NCBI RefSeq assembly: GCF_000717995.1
Contig: NZ_JODM01000007.1
Location: 62,001 to 126,000 of the forward strand
Direction: 5' to 3'
Source: Streptomyces violaceorubidus
GTDB lineage: Bacteria > Actinomycetota > Actinomycetes > Streptomycetales > Streptomycetaceae
DNA: 64,000 bases
In this document: piece by piece, positions 27,186 through 36,209 of the stretch
How the letters are laid out: each line of letters opens with the position of its first letter
How positions within the stretch are numbered: the first letter of the stretch is position 1
Made by a program: the position numbers and the translations under genes
Notes under the pieces: generated by a model
The model's input: only the letters and a program-made list of their open reading frames with translations
What the model was told of the DNA's origin: nothing
The model's database searches: none

Positions 27186-27298
27186 TCGTGAACTCCTAGC
27201 GCCAGGCAAGGTGGACGGGATCGAGATCCGTTTTGACAGCTGGTGGCGGCCCGGTACTGCCCCTCGGCGTCGTTCGAGCCAGGGCATTCAGCGCCGGG

Positions 27299-27844
27299 TC
27301 AGTCACTCGCCTCAATGTTGCGGGCCTTCATGCCCACCACTTTCGCCCCCCGTTCCACGGACTTCGCATGGATGACGGACGTGGCCTGGCCCCGGATGGT
27401 GTCCTGAGCTTCCAGACCGATGACCTCGCCAGCCACCCGCTCGTATCGGTGTTCCGTGGTCGGACCGGACGGGGCACGCTGTTCGCCCTCGAAGGTGAAC
27501 CGCTGGCCATACACGTCTTCGAGTGCCTCGCGCATTCTGCCCAGGGTCTGCAGCAGCAGCGGGTCAGAGGCGGTGATGGGGACGGAGCCGCGCCGGTAGT
27601 GCTCCAGGCTTAGGGCGAGCGCCTCAAGTGCCGCCGCTTGAGAGTTCAGCCGCTCAGGGTTGGCGTTCAGAGGTAGCTGCAGCGCGCCTACAAGCTGCGG
27701 TGGCACCTCTGGCAATGCATCTGGGGCGGGTACCCTGCCCGCGCGACGGCGATTCAGCAGCGAGTCCACTCGCTGTAAGAAAAAGGTGCAGATGGCAGGC
27801 AAGGTGCTGCTGGCAACCAGTGAGAGATCCATCGCATCAGGCAT
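27299..27844 (-). CDS. Small membrane-anchored protein with three 14-residue repeats
   Basis: 181 residues. Residues 7-25 are hydrophobic and may anchor the protein in the membrane, with RRR following. A helical middle spans ~65-115. The C-terminus carries three exact-length 14-residue repeats: 139-152 (GEVIGLEAQDTIRG), 153-166 (QATSVIHAKSVERG) and 167-180 (AKVVGMKARNIEAS). Ala is fixed at column 8, column 6 is always hydrophobic and column 14 is Gly or Ser. Such short beta-arch repeats recall bacterial amyloid-signalling motifs found near NLR-like proteins; this is a resemblance, not a match I can prove. GGGGGAAG lies 8 bases upstream. It is the first gene of the three-gene cassette. Confidence 0.65.
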   Translation of the reverse strand: MPDAMDLSLVASSTLPAICTFFLQRVDSLLNRRRAGRVPAPDALPEVPPQLVGALQLPLNANPERLNSQAAALEALALSLEHYRRGSVPITASDPLLLQTLGRMREALEDVYGQRFTFEGEQRAPSGPTTEHRYERVAGEVIGLEAQDTIRGQATSVIHAKSVERGAKVVGMKARNIEASD

Positions 27845-28692
27845 AGGTCTTTCTTCCCCCGAACCGTCCGCTCTGTATGACAGGAAGATTCCCAGTTATA
27901 CCGTGACATGCTTCCGTCCCCACCTGACTCTTCGGGAATGGCGAAAAATAGCCCGCATCGAAGATCAAATATTTCCTGACGGCGGCGCTTGGATCATGCC
28001 CTTCGGGTGCGCCACGATCTTCGGAGTGGCAGCTCGTGCGATCTAGTGCACGGGTCCAGGAGGGGAGGGGTAGCGGCCGTGTCGTTGTAAGACCAGCTCG
28101 TCCGGGTGCGTCCGCAGGCGAGTCGCTCGCCAAGCGACGTCGAACGAAAGTACCCATCCCGAATGTTGTATCGCCTTCATCGCTCGCCAGCAAGTGATCG
28201 GAGATAAGAGGAATCGTAGAGCCGTTAGTCTCACAGTCCGAGTATTCCATCTACGTGAATGTCCTTCATCTGTAACTTCACGCCAACCTCCCTCGCCGCT
28301 GGTGTCACTGATTTCACAGAGGTGCAGCATCCGGTCGAAAGTGTTGACGGAAACGATCATTTTCGGTGCTTGTTGACGGTGCATCTCTCGAAACGGATGG
28401 CGCGGGAGCGGAACGGTGCTAAGGGATGGCTGTGGGCAGTGGGGCGCGTGCGGCTACCGAGCCGGGCAGTTTTCCCGCAAGCCCCAGGCCGAGCCCGTCG
28501 CCTGATCCGACCCATTCGACAAGGGCCCCGCACATGCCGTGTGCGGGGCCCTTGTCGAACGGGTCGGACTCACGACCTCGTTCCGGATGCTGCATGCCCT
28601 TCCCCGGTGCGGACGGGACACCCTCCACACCACCCGAACACCACCCGCGCCCGCGCGGCACCGCCGTCAGCCGACCGCCGAAAGGCCGACCC
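27845..28692. other. Long intergenic region between the island cassette and GH125
   Basis: About 850 bases with AT-richer composition until about 28400. Minus-strand frames at 27837-28250 and 28043-28384 are open but show weak codon bias and no known domain, so I do not call them. The cassette promoter should be here. A very long stem-loop lies at 28506-28568 (listed). Confidence 0.45.
28506..28568. repeat. 29-base inverted repeat (stem-loop or terminator)
   Basis: Arms at 28506-28534 and 28540-28568 pair over 29 bases with one mismatch around a 5-base loop. The arms begin TCCGACCCATTCGACAAG and end with a GGGGCCC core. It marks the right edge of the low-GC island and precedes the GH125 gene by ~125 bases. 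A strong bidirectional terminator is the simplest reading; a transposon or integration scar is possible. Confidence 0.75.
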
Positions 28693-29997
28693 ATGGGCTT
28701 CCCCACCACCGTCAAGGACCACCCGATCGTCCAAGAGGCCGTCCACCGGCTGGACGACCTCGGCGACCCGCGCCTCGGCCAGACCCTGACCCGCTGCCTG
28801 GACGACACCCTGGCCCGCACCATCCGGCCGATGCCCGACGGCACCGCCTTCGTCGTGACCGGCGACATCCCCGCCATGTGGCTGCGCGACTCCTCCACGC
28901 AGATGATGCCCTACCTGGCACTCCTGACGGACGACCCCGCCCTGCAGGACCTCCTGCTCGCCGTGCTGCGCCGCCAGTTCCGGCAGATCGCACACGATCC
29001 CTACGCCAACGCCTTCAACGCGGAACCCTCCGGGCAGGCCCACGACCCCGCCGACCTGTGCGAGGACCCCTGGGTGTGGGAGCAGAAGTACGAAGTCGAC
29101 TCGCTCGCCCTCCCCTTGCTGCTGGCCCACCGCTTCTGGCTGGCGAGCGGACGGACCGACCACGTCCCCGGGACGCTCAGGACCGCGCGCACCGCCATCG
29201 CGGTGTGGCGCACGGAGCAGGACCACGAACGCCTCTCCACCTACCGCTTCCGTCGCAGGAACGGTCCGCCGAGCGACACGTTGCCGAACGCGGGACGAGG
29301 AACCTCCGTCGCCCGCACCGGGATGACCTGGAGCGGGTTCCGGCCCAGCGACGACGCGTGCGCCTTCGGCTACAACATCCCGGCGAATTTGTGCGCCGCC
29401 GCCGCCCTCGACGGCACCGCCGAACTGGCGCACCGGGCACACGACACGGAACTCGCCGAGGACGCCGCCCGACTGGCGGCAGAGCTGCGAGCGGCCACCG
29501 TGCGGCACGGCACCGTGCGGCATCCCGACTTCGGCCCGATGTACGCGTACGAGGTGGACGGCAACGGCAACGCGGTACTGATGGACGACGCCAACATGCC
29601 CGGACTGCTCTCCCTGCCCCTCGTCGCCGACATCCCCACCACGGACCCGGTGTACCTGGCGACACGACGGTTCGTCCTCTCACCGGCCAACCCCACCTGG
29701 CACCGGGGAGCAGCGGCCGAAGGCATCGGCAGCCCGCACACGCCCGACGGGCACATCTGGCCCATCGCCCTCGCCGTACAGGGGCTGACCAGCAACGACA
29801 CCGCGGAACGGATGGGCGCCCTGACGACCCTCCTTTCGACCGACGCGGGCACCGGCCAGATGCACGAGTCGTTCCACAAGGACGATCCCGGCCGGTTCAC
29901 CCGCCCCTGGTTCTCCTGGGCCAACGCGATGTACGCCGAACTCGCCCTGGACACCGTCGGACTCGGCACCCGGCCCTTGTGGCAGGCGACGCCCTGA
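28693..29997 (+). CDS. GH125 metal-independent exo-alpha-1,6-mannosidase
   Basis: 434 residues, the usual GH125 size. The N-terminal signature GDIPAMWLRDSSTQMMPYL and the later VWEQKYEVDSLALPL and TGMTWSGFRPSDDACAFGYNIPANL are characteristic of the family. It ends with GQMHESFHKDDPGRFTRPWFSWANAMYAEL. Enzymes of this kind remove terminal alpha-mannose without a metal ion. There is no signal peptide, so it acts on internalised mannosides. GAAAGG lies a few bases upstream of ATG 28693. It stands alone. Confidence 0.9.
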   Translation: MGFPTTVKDHPIVQEAVHRLDDLGDPRLGQTLTRCLDDTLARTIRPMPDGTAFVVTGDIPAMWLRDSSTQMMPYLALLTDDPALQDLLLAVLRRQFRQIAHDPYANAFNAEPSGQAHDPADLCEDPWVWEQKYEVDSLALPLLLAHRFWLASGRTDHVPGTLRTARTAIAVWRTEQDHERLSTYRFRRRNGPPSDTLPNAGRGTSVARTGMTWSGFRPSDDACAFGYNIPANLCAAAALDGTAELAHRAHDTELAEDAARLAAELRAATVRHGTVRHPDFGPMYAYEVDGNGNAVLMDDANMPGLLSLPLVADIPTTDPVYLATRRFVLSPANPTWHRGAAAEGIGSPHTPDGHIWPIALAVQGLTSNDTAERMGALTTLLSTDAGTGQMHESFHKDDPGRFTRPWFSWANAMYAELALDTVGLGTRPLWQATP

Positions 29998-30281
29998 AAC
30001 CGGGACGCGGCCGACGGCCGGTGCGAGGACGAGATCGCAGACGTACAGGTCGTCCGGGGTCGGGCGCCCGTGGAAGCCGCACGAGCGGCCGTCTGCCACC
30101 CGGCCGCAGGGGGGTTGGTTCACTCCTCGGCCATGCACCCGTCGTCCCCGGGTCGCCGGGGCGACGCACGCTCTCCGCCTGCGTTCTCGATCATGTGGCG
30201 TCGTCCCAGTGGTGGTGCGGTCGGGATCCCGACGCCGGATGGGTGTCGGCTCCGCCCGCTCCCTGACGAAGGAGACAGCCC

Positions 30282-31592
30282 GTGCACGCGTTCACAGGAC
30301 GCCGTTCCACCGTCGTCGCGGCGACGGCGGCCCTCATGGTCACCGCCGCTGCCGCGGCCGTACCCTCGGCCGGGGCCACGGCGCTCGCCGCACCGCCCGA
30401 GGTCGTCCCCCGCGCCGAGACCGCCGCGCTGTTCGACGACGACGAGGGCGGGAACGCGAACGCCGACGACCCGGCGATCTGGCGCAACCCCGCCGACCCG
30501 GACGCCAGCCTCGTCGTCGCCACGGCCAAGGAGGGCGGCCTGCGGGTCTACGACCTCGACGCCCGGCAGGTGCAGTCGGTCCCCGCGCCCGTGGCGCCCG
30601 GAGCGGACGACGCTCCCGGCCGCTTCAACAACGTCGACCTGGTGCACGGGATGTCCTTGGGCTCCGGCCCCGCGGACCTGGCGGTCGTCAGCGACCGAGG
30701 CAGCGACAAGCTGCGCGTCTACCGCGTCGACGGTGACCGGCCGGACGCCCCGCTCACCGATGTCACGGACGCCTCGGCGCCGTGGATCTTCTCCGGCTCG
30801 CAGGAGGAGGTCGACGAGGAGAGCACGGCCTACGGCCTGGCCACGTACACCGACTCCGCGACCGGCAGGTCCTACGCGCTGGTCAGCCAGAACGCCACCA
30901 CCCGCATCGCGCTGCTGGAGCTGACCCCCAAACGCGGCGGCACGGTGTCCTACCGGAAGGTCCGCACCCTCGACCTGCCCTCCGCCTTCACGATGCCCGA
31001 CGGCACGAAGTGGTCCCCCTGCGGGGCCCCCGGCGAGGGCCCGCAGGTCGAGGGGATGGCCGTCGACCCGGAGACGGGCACGCTCTTCGCCGGGCAGGAG
31101 GACGTGGGCATCTGGCGCCTGCCGGCCGGTCTCCAGGGCACTCCCGTCCTCCAGGACAGGGTCCGCGAGTACGGTGTGCCGGCCACTTATGACGAGGCGT
31201 CGGACGAGTGCGTGGCGGGTGACGACCCCGGCTTCGGGGGCAGGCGCGTGTCCGCGGACGTCGAGGGCCTGACCCTGTTGAAGCAGGACGACGGCGACGG
31301 CTACCTGCTCGCCTCCAGCCAGGGCGACGACACCTTCGTCGCCTACGACCGCGAACGGTCCGACGGCTACGAGTACGAGGGCGGCTTCCGGGTGGGTGCC
31401 GCGTCCGAGTCGCTGGACGGTTCCGAGGAGTGCGACGGGGCGGACGTACTCGCCGAGCCTCTCGGCAGCAGGTACCCGAAGGGCCTGCTCGTCGTCCAGG
31501 ACGGCCACATGGCCCCGGAGGACGGCGACCGGGAAGCCACCGGGTTCAAGTTCGTCGACCTCGCCGACGTCCTGGAGGCGCTCGACGACTGA
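30282..31592 (+). CDS. Secreted beta-propeller phytase
   Basis: 436 residues. A Sec signal (GRRSTVVAATAALMVTAAAAAVPSAGATA) is followed by a beta-propeller with family motifs NADDPAIW near residue 60, GGLRVYDLD and DLAVVSDRGSDKLRVYRVD. Calcium-binding Asp/Glu clusters are visible (FDDDEGGNANADD). It should release phosphate from extracellular inositol phosphates. GTG 30282 is set by GAAGGAGA 6 bases upstream. It is convergent with the membrane HTH gene, only 5 bases apart. Confidence 0.9.
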   Translation: MHAFTGRRSTVVAATAALMVTAAAAAVPSAGATALAAPPEVVPRAETAALFDDDEGGNANADDPAIWRNPADPDASLVVATAKEGGLRVYDLDARQVQSVPAPVAPGADDAPGRFNNVDLVHGMSLGSGPADLAVVSDRGSDKLRVYRVDGDRPDAPLTDVTDASAPWIFSGSQEEVDEESTAYGLATYTDSATGRSYALVSQNATTRIALLELTPKRGGTVSYRKVRTLDLPSAFTMPDGTKWSPCGAPGEGPQVEGMAVDPETGTLFAGQEDVGIWRLPAGLQGTPVLQDRVREYGVPATYDEASDECVAGDDPGFGGRRVSADVEGLTLLKQDDGDGYLLASSQGDDTFVAYDRERSDGYEYEGGFRVGAASESLDGSEECDGADVLAEPLGSRYPKGLLVVQDGHMAPEDGDREATGFKFVDLADVLEALDD

Positions 31593-31597
31593 CGGGT

Positions 31598-32956
31598 TCA
31601 GCCGTAGGGTCCCCACCGGCGTTCGAGGGTGTCGTACATGTACCGGGGCAGGCCCTCGATGGCGCTGGTGCGGAACGGGCGGCCGTCGTCGTCGACGCGG
31701 ACGGTGCCCGTGCGCCCCTGGGAGGACCAGTCCAGCTCCAGGTACCAGCGGCAGTTGCACGTGCTGGTCCCGGCCGTGACCAGCAGCACCTCGGGGTCCT
31801 TCGCGGAGACGCGGTAGGGCATGCGCACGGCCGGGATCGGCGTGCCCGAGTCGTTCCCGGCGACCGCACGGGCGATGGGGCGGTCCTTGTCCAGGTCCAC
31901 CGCGAAGTACCGGGGAGTGATCGAGCCCCCGCACCCCTGGTCCATGGCGTAGGCGTTGCCCTCGGCCGGCGCTGTGCGGCCGACCACGCGCACGCGCAGT
32001 GCCTCCAGCACGACGGCCGTGTCGCTGCGCCCCTGCACCGACAGCTGCACGAGCGTCTCGCCGCCGTGCACCGCGCTCTGGGTCGCTGCCCAGGGCGCCG
32101 CGTCCTGCGGGGCGGGGGGAGGGGGGACCTCACCCGGCGGCTTCGCGATGACGTAGTCGTGACCGCACCCCAGTTTCCAGGCCTGGGAGTTGACGGACCA
32201 GGCGAGGGGCGGTCCGGCGGGCTGCCCGCCGCGGGGCGGGGCGGAAGTCGCGCCGGGTGGGCGTGAGGTGGCCGGTTTCTCCTTCGGGGTGGTGGAACCC
32301 GAAGGCCGCTCGGAGGCGCCGGAGGAGGCGGGGGACCGGCTCGGGCTGGAGGAGGCGTCTCGCCCCTCGGCCGACCCGGCCTCAGCCGTACCGGACGCCG
32401 TCGGGCCGGTGCCGGCGCCCCGGACAGGACCGTCGGCGGACGACCGCGTCCCGTCCGGCAGCGCGGACAGGGTCCCGAGCGTCGCGAGCACGGCACAGAC
32501 GGAGGCCAGCCCGACCGCGAGGCGTCTGTGCCGGTACCAGGTGCGGTGCGGGGGCGCGGGAGCCCCGGGCGGTCCGGGCGCGGGGTCCATTACGACGGCC
32601 GATCCGCCGGTGGCGTTCGGCGCGGGCTCCGCTGCGGACGCCGCGGCACCGGGCGCGCTCACCGCCGCCTCCGCCGTACGAGGCCGGCGACGCGCCGCCA
32701 CTGCCGCGAGCCAACGGCGGTGGAGGTCCAGACGCTGCTCCGAGGTCGCCCCGCACAGGGCCGCGAAGCGCTCCACCGGGGCGAAGTCGAGCGGCACCGC
32801 GTCGCCCGCGCAGTAGCGGTGCAGCGTCGAGGTGTTCATGCCGAGACGACGGGCCAGCGAGCCGTAGCTGCGGTCCGTGCGCTCCTTCAACTCCCGCAGC
32901 AGCGCCGCGAACCCGGCCACCTCGTCGATGCCGTCGCCGTCCTCCTGTGCCGACAC
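31598..32956 (-). CDS. Membrane-anchored HTH protein
   Basis: 452 residues. An N-terminal XRE-like HTH (LLRELKERTDRSYGSLARRLGMNTSTLHRYCAGDAVP) is followed by a charged linker and one membrane helix (LAVGLASVCAVLATLGTLSAL, about 155-175). A Ser/Pro/Thr-rich spacer and a ~170-residue extracellular domain with four Cys residues come next. Such proteins are common in Streptomyces and may link an outside signal to DNA binding. I chose GTG 32956, with GGTGG nearby upstream; a longer frame begins at 33166 but looks non-coding. Confidence 0.75.
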   Translation of the reverse strand: MSAQEDGDGIDEVAGFAALLRELKERTDRSYGSLARRLGMNTSTLHRYCAGDAVPLDFAPVERFAALCGATSEQRLDLHRRWLAAVAARRRPRTAEAAVSAPGAAASAAEPAPNATGGSAVVMDPAPGPPGAPAPPHRTWYRHRRLAVGLASVCAVLATLGTLSALPDGTRSSADGPVRGAGTGPTASGTAEAGSAEGRDASSSPSRSPASSGASERPSGSTTPKEKPATSRPPGATSAPPRGGQPAGPPLAWSVNSQAWKLGCGHDYVIAKPPGEVPPPPAPQDAAPWAATQSAVHGGETLVQLSVQGRSDTAVVLEALRVRVVGRTAPAEGNAYAMDQGCGGSITPRYFAVDLDKDRPIARAVAGNDSGTPIPAVRMPYRVSAKDPEVLLVTAGTSTCNCRWYLELDWSSQGRTGTVRVDDDGRPFRTSAIEGLPRYMYDTLERRWGPYG

Positions 32957-33200
32957 AGGTCCACCCGTCCTCGTACGACCTCGTCCGGCGCCCGGGACGG
33001 TATCCCAGGCACCCCATGTACCTGCACGTCGGACGGGGTGGGATGGTTCCACCCCGTCTGATCGGCCGTCGGCTGTTGCGCCCGGCCGCCGTGACCGCTG
33101 ATGCTCTTGGTGCCGCACCGACCAGGTCGGGGCCACCACTCGGCTCCCCGCGGCATCCACGGCCACGCATCATCCACGCATCGTCCACGGGGGAACGTCC

Positions 33201-33824
33201 ATGTCCATGCGCATCCGAACGAGCGCGCTCACCGCACTCACCGTCGCCGGCCTCGCGGCGGGCACGGTCCTCACGGCACCGGCGGCCGGCGCCGCTGCGA
33301 AGGCCGCAGCGCCCACCTTCCTGTCGGCGTCCCAACTGCCGCCGCACCCCACGTCGTCCTGGACCGCCGGACCCGTCACCGAGGGGTTCCCGGAAGAACT
33401 CGGTCTGTGCGTGAGCGTGGAGGGCGTGCCCTCGTACGACTACCGGCACCGGCAGTTCTGGACCGACCTGGACACCACTGCCGTGCAGTTGACCGTCGTG
33501 ACGGGCACGGCCGACCAGGCCAAGGCCCTGGCGAAGCACTACGACGACCTGGTCCGCACCTGCGCCGACCGCATCGAGGAGTCCTCGCCCGACGTCGAGG
33601 CCGAGGGCCGCGACTACGGCAGGCTGCCGGTCGAGGAGGGCGCCCGCGTCCGTGGCCTGCACACCGAGACCTCCTGGGGCGCCAGCGACATCGCCCTGAT
33701 GTCGGTCGGTCGGGACGGCAGGACCGTCACCGTCGTCAAGTGGGGGCAGATGGGCGACTTCCGGGACGCACCCGTCGCCGCCTTCAAGAAGACCACGAGC
33801 ACGGCCGTCGACAAGCTGTACTGA
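33201..33824 (+). CDS. Secreted protein of unknown function
   Basis: 207 residues. A Sec signal with AGAAAKAAAP cleavage region precedes a ~165-residue domain. Two Cys residues (LGLCVSVEG and RTCADRIEE) may form a disulphide. The fold is alternating beta and helix (QFWTDLDTTAVQLTVVTGTADQAKALAKHYDDLV), similar to PknH-like or sensor extracellular domains. GGGGGAA lies 5 bases upstream. A hairpin terminator follows. Confidence 0.75.
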   Translation: MSMRIRTSALTALTVAGLAAGTVLTAPAAGAAAKAAAPTFLSASQLPPHPTSSWTAGPVTEGFPEELGLCVSVEGVPSYDYRHRQFWTDLDTTAVQLTVVTGTADQAKALAKHYDDLVRTCADRIEESSPDVEAEGRDYGRLPVEEGARVRGLHTETSWGASDIALMSVGRDGRTVTVVKWGQMGDFRDAPVAAFKKTTSTAVDKLY

Positions 33825-33846
33825 CCGGTCGGCCGTCCACAGGACC

Positions 33847-33885
33847 GGGGCCGTCCTCCCGTCACGGGGTCGGGAGGGCGGCCCC
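33847..33885 (+). terminator. Hairpin terminator after the secreted-protein gene
   Basis: Arms GGGGCCGTCCTCCCG (33847-33861) and CGGGAGGGCGGCCCC (33871-33885) pair over 15 bases with one mismatch and a 9-base loop, 23 bases after the stop. Confidence 0.75.
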
Positions 33886-34055
33886 GAATCGGTCATCCGC
33901 CGCCTCACCGGCCGGCCTTCCGCGGCCCTGACGCGCCGTGGTTCTTCGTGGCTTCCTTCGTGGCTCCCCCTGGTTGTCCGGCAGGCGCCGGGGAAGAGGG
34001 GGAAGCATAGAGGCCGAGAGAGGCGCTCAGGTTGCCGAGGATGGGAGAGAAACCC

Positions 34056-34403
34056 ATGGGAAGTGTGTGGATGTACGCGCCGGAGATCGGGTACGGAGCC
34101 CGGCAGTCGTTGGTGGGATTCACCGTGGAGGCCGCCGACGGCGTCATCGGGCACGTGGACCGCCAGCAGGACCAGCCCGGCATGCAGCACCTCGTCGTCG
34201 ACACCGGAGTGTGGAAGTTCGGCAGGAGCGTCCTGATCCCGGCCGGCGCCGTCACCGGCATCGACACCGAGGCGCAGAAGGTGCGCGTCGCACCGTCCCG
34301 GGAGGAGATCAAGGCCGCTCCCCGTTTCGCCACCGACAGCGAGACAGCCGATCCCGGCTACCTGTCCGGGGTCGGCGACTACTACCTGGCCCTTCGTAGC
34401 TGA
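34056..34403 (+). CDS. PRC-barrel domain protein
   Basis: 115 residues with the PRC-barrel fold: LVGFTVEAADGVIGHVDRQQ, QHLVVDTGVWKFGRSVLIPAGAVTGID and EEIKAAPRF. These domains serve as adaptors in stress proteins and RNA-processing factors. I chose ATG 34056 because GGGAGAG lies 6 bases before it; an upstream in-frame start at 34032 is inside the leader. It ends 140 bases before the convergent wax-ester-synthase-like gene. Confidence 0.82.
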   Translation: MGSVWMYAPEIGYGARQSLVGFTVEAADGVIGHVDRQQDQPGMQHLVVDTGVWKFGRSVLIPAGAVTGIDTEAQKVRVAPSREEIKAAPRFATDSETADPGYLSGVGDYYLALRS

Positions 34404-34542
34404 GCAGACCGCGACGACGATCTTCCCGGCATGAAGCCTCCCCTCTCCAGGCAGCGGTGCGCACCCTCCCACGCCTTCGCGGGGGAGTACGGCACCACGC
34501 AGGGGCCATCGAGCCCGGACCGGTCCGCCCCGGACCGCGCGG

Positions 34543-35796
34543 TCACGCCGCCGGTGCGAGGTCCTGTTCGAGCGCCTCCACGGCCTCCGTCCACAGGCCG
34601 GGCAAGCGCTCGCCGTGGGGCAACGCGTGGTCGACCGTGAAGGAGACCTCCGCCCAGTCGCCGAAGAAGGCGAGTCCCACGCCGCAGATGTGGCCCGGCA
34701 GGAGCAGCGGGAGCAGGGCGGCGCCGGTGACGTTGGCGCCGCCGAGCGCCCCGCCCTCGGCGAGCGGCACCGTGGTGGTCACCATCGCGGTGACGGCCGG
34801 TGAGGTGATCTGCCGCATGTACCAGGCCGTGGGCCGGGCGGGCATGTAGCGGACCAGGTCGTGGATGGCCTGCCGTCGTGTTCTCCGCTTCACCGCGGAG
34901 GTCGCCGCGGCGACGCGTTCGAGCCGTCGTGACGGCGAGGTCTCGGCCAGGGGGAGCCGTACGGGGACGGCGAAGGTGCGGTTGCCCCACGTCTGCTCCT
35001 CGTCGTGCCGACGTGCGTCCACGGGCAGCAGCGCCGACGCCCGCCGCAGGGGGATGCCCGCCTGTCCCGACCACCTGCCCAGGGCGTCCGTCAGAGCCGC
35101 GAGGTGAACGTCGTTCGCCGACACCCCCCGCGCCCGTCCGACCTTCCGCAGCCTCTCGACGGGCACCCGCGCCCGCAGCAGGCGCCGCCGTCCACTGGGT
35201 ACGAGGACCTTCGAGGGCCGCCGGCCCGGACGGGGGAGAACGTCCAAGGCGTATTTCGCCGCGAGCCCCAGTGCCACGACCGCCCTGCGCAGGTTCTCCC
35301 CGGGACCGCGAGGGCCGGGCAGGGGACGGGGGGCGGGCTCACCGGTGCCGAGCAGGGTGCGGAAGGCGAGGGCGGCGGCGATACCGTCCTGGCACACGTG
35401 CTCGAACCGGTAACACACCGCGTACTCGTCGGACGCTTCGCCGTGCACCAGCCACAGGCCCCACGGCGCGTCGCGGGGCAGTGGCGCGCCGAGGGCCGTC
35501 TCCAGAGCGGACCCCGGTGCGCCGGGCGCGGCCGCCACCACCTCGTGAACATGGCGCTCGAGAGTGAAGGTGTCGTCGGGGCTCCACACGGGAGGTCGCG
35601 CGGTCCGCTCCAACCGGTGGGTGAACATGGGCAGTTTGGGCAGGTGCGTTCCGACGTAGGCCCGGAAGTCCCGCAGACTCGGGGGCCGGCCACTGAGATA
35701 CGCGATGCCCCCCGTATCCCAGTGGGCACCGGGATGGGCCTGCTGAAGCATGAGGTAGGCGCGGTCGATCGGGTGCGTACGCACGTCGGCGGACAT
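34543..35796 (-). CDS. Wax ester synthase/diacylglycerol acyltransferase-like protein
   Basis: 417 residues with the WS/DGAT (condensation-like) fold. The active-site HHxxxDG appears as EHVCQDG, with the catalytic-type His133 and Asp137 kept but the first His replaced by Glu. LKxxxxxGVSANDVHLAALTDALGRW and the late NVTGAALLPLLLPGHICGVGLAF are further family regions. These enzymes join a fatty alcohol or diacylglycerol with an acyl-CoA to give wax esters or triacylglycerol. ATG 35796 is chosen; GTG 35802 is two codons upstream. It is divergent from the acyl reductase gene that precedes the Pfa synthase, so it may esterify the Pfa product. Confidence 0.85.
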   Translation of the reverse strand: MSADVRTHPIDRAYLMLQQAHPGAHWDTGGIAYLSGRPPSLRDFRAYVGTHLPKLPMFTHRLERTARPPVWSPDDTFTLERHVHEVVAAAPGAPGSALETALGAPLPRDAPWGLWLVHGEASDEYAVCYRFEHVCQDGIAAALAFRTLLGTGEPAPRPLPGPRGPGENLRRAVVALGLAAKYALDVLPRPGRRPSKVLVPSGRRRLLRARVPVERLRKVGRARGVSANDVHLAALTDALGRWSGQAGIPLRRASALLPVDARRHDEEQTWGNRTFAVPVRLPLAETSPSRRLERVAAATSAVKRRTRRQAIHDLVRYMPARPTAWYMRQITSPAVTAMVTTTVPLAEGGALGGANVTGAALLPLLLPGHICGVGLAFFGDWAEVSFTVDHALPHGERLPGLWTEAVEALEQDLAPAA

Positions 35797-36209
35797 GGTC
35801 ACCAGCTTCCGGTGGGGGCGGTCCGGTGGGCCGCGCAGCGGTCGGCGTCGAGCGGGGAGGGGCCGACGGACGGAGCGGGGCCGGAGCGCTCGGGCGCTCG
35901 AACGGCCGGTCCCCGGGTCGGAAGCACACGGTAGACGGCCGCCGCCGTGCGCTCGCGGAGACCGAAGGCCCCGTCACGCGGTCGGACCATGTGTTCGCGC
36001 GTCCGTTCGTCAATCTCCGTACCGGCGCCACGCCTTGGAGGATGAGCATGGGCGGAAAGGACTCCTCCGGCACCCGTCGTCTGGCACCGTCCTCGACGAA
36101 CGTTGGGAGCGTCCGATGGGGGACCGGGGATGAGGGTGGGCGAGTCGGTGGCGCGGAGGCGGTTACGGCCCCCCGCCCTCCCGTGGCACGGCCCGGGGGA
36201 GTCGCACTC
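35797..36209. other. Divergent promoter region of the Pfa lipid locus
   Basis: About 410 bases between the acyltransferase and reductase genes. It contains GGAGG at 36037-36041 followed six bases later by ATG 36048, in frame with the reductase, which would add 54 residues. Third-position GC of that stretch is lower than in the gene body, so I did not use it as the start. Promoters for both directions should lie here. Confidence 0.5.

Noticed and set aside
27837..28384. Two minus-strand ORFs before the island cassette
   Set aside because: Weak third-position GC bias, no known domain and no ribosome site; they are described as intergenic.
28506..28568. Reading the long palindrome as part of a CRISPR array or tRNA
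   Set aside because: It occurs once, with no spacers, and lacks a cloverleaf.
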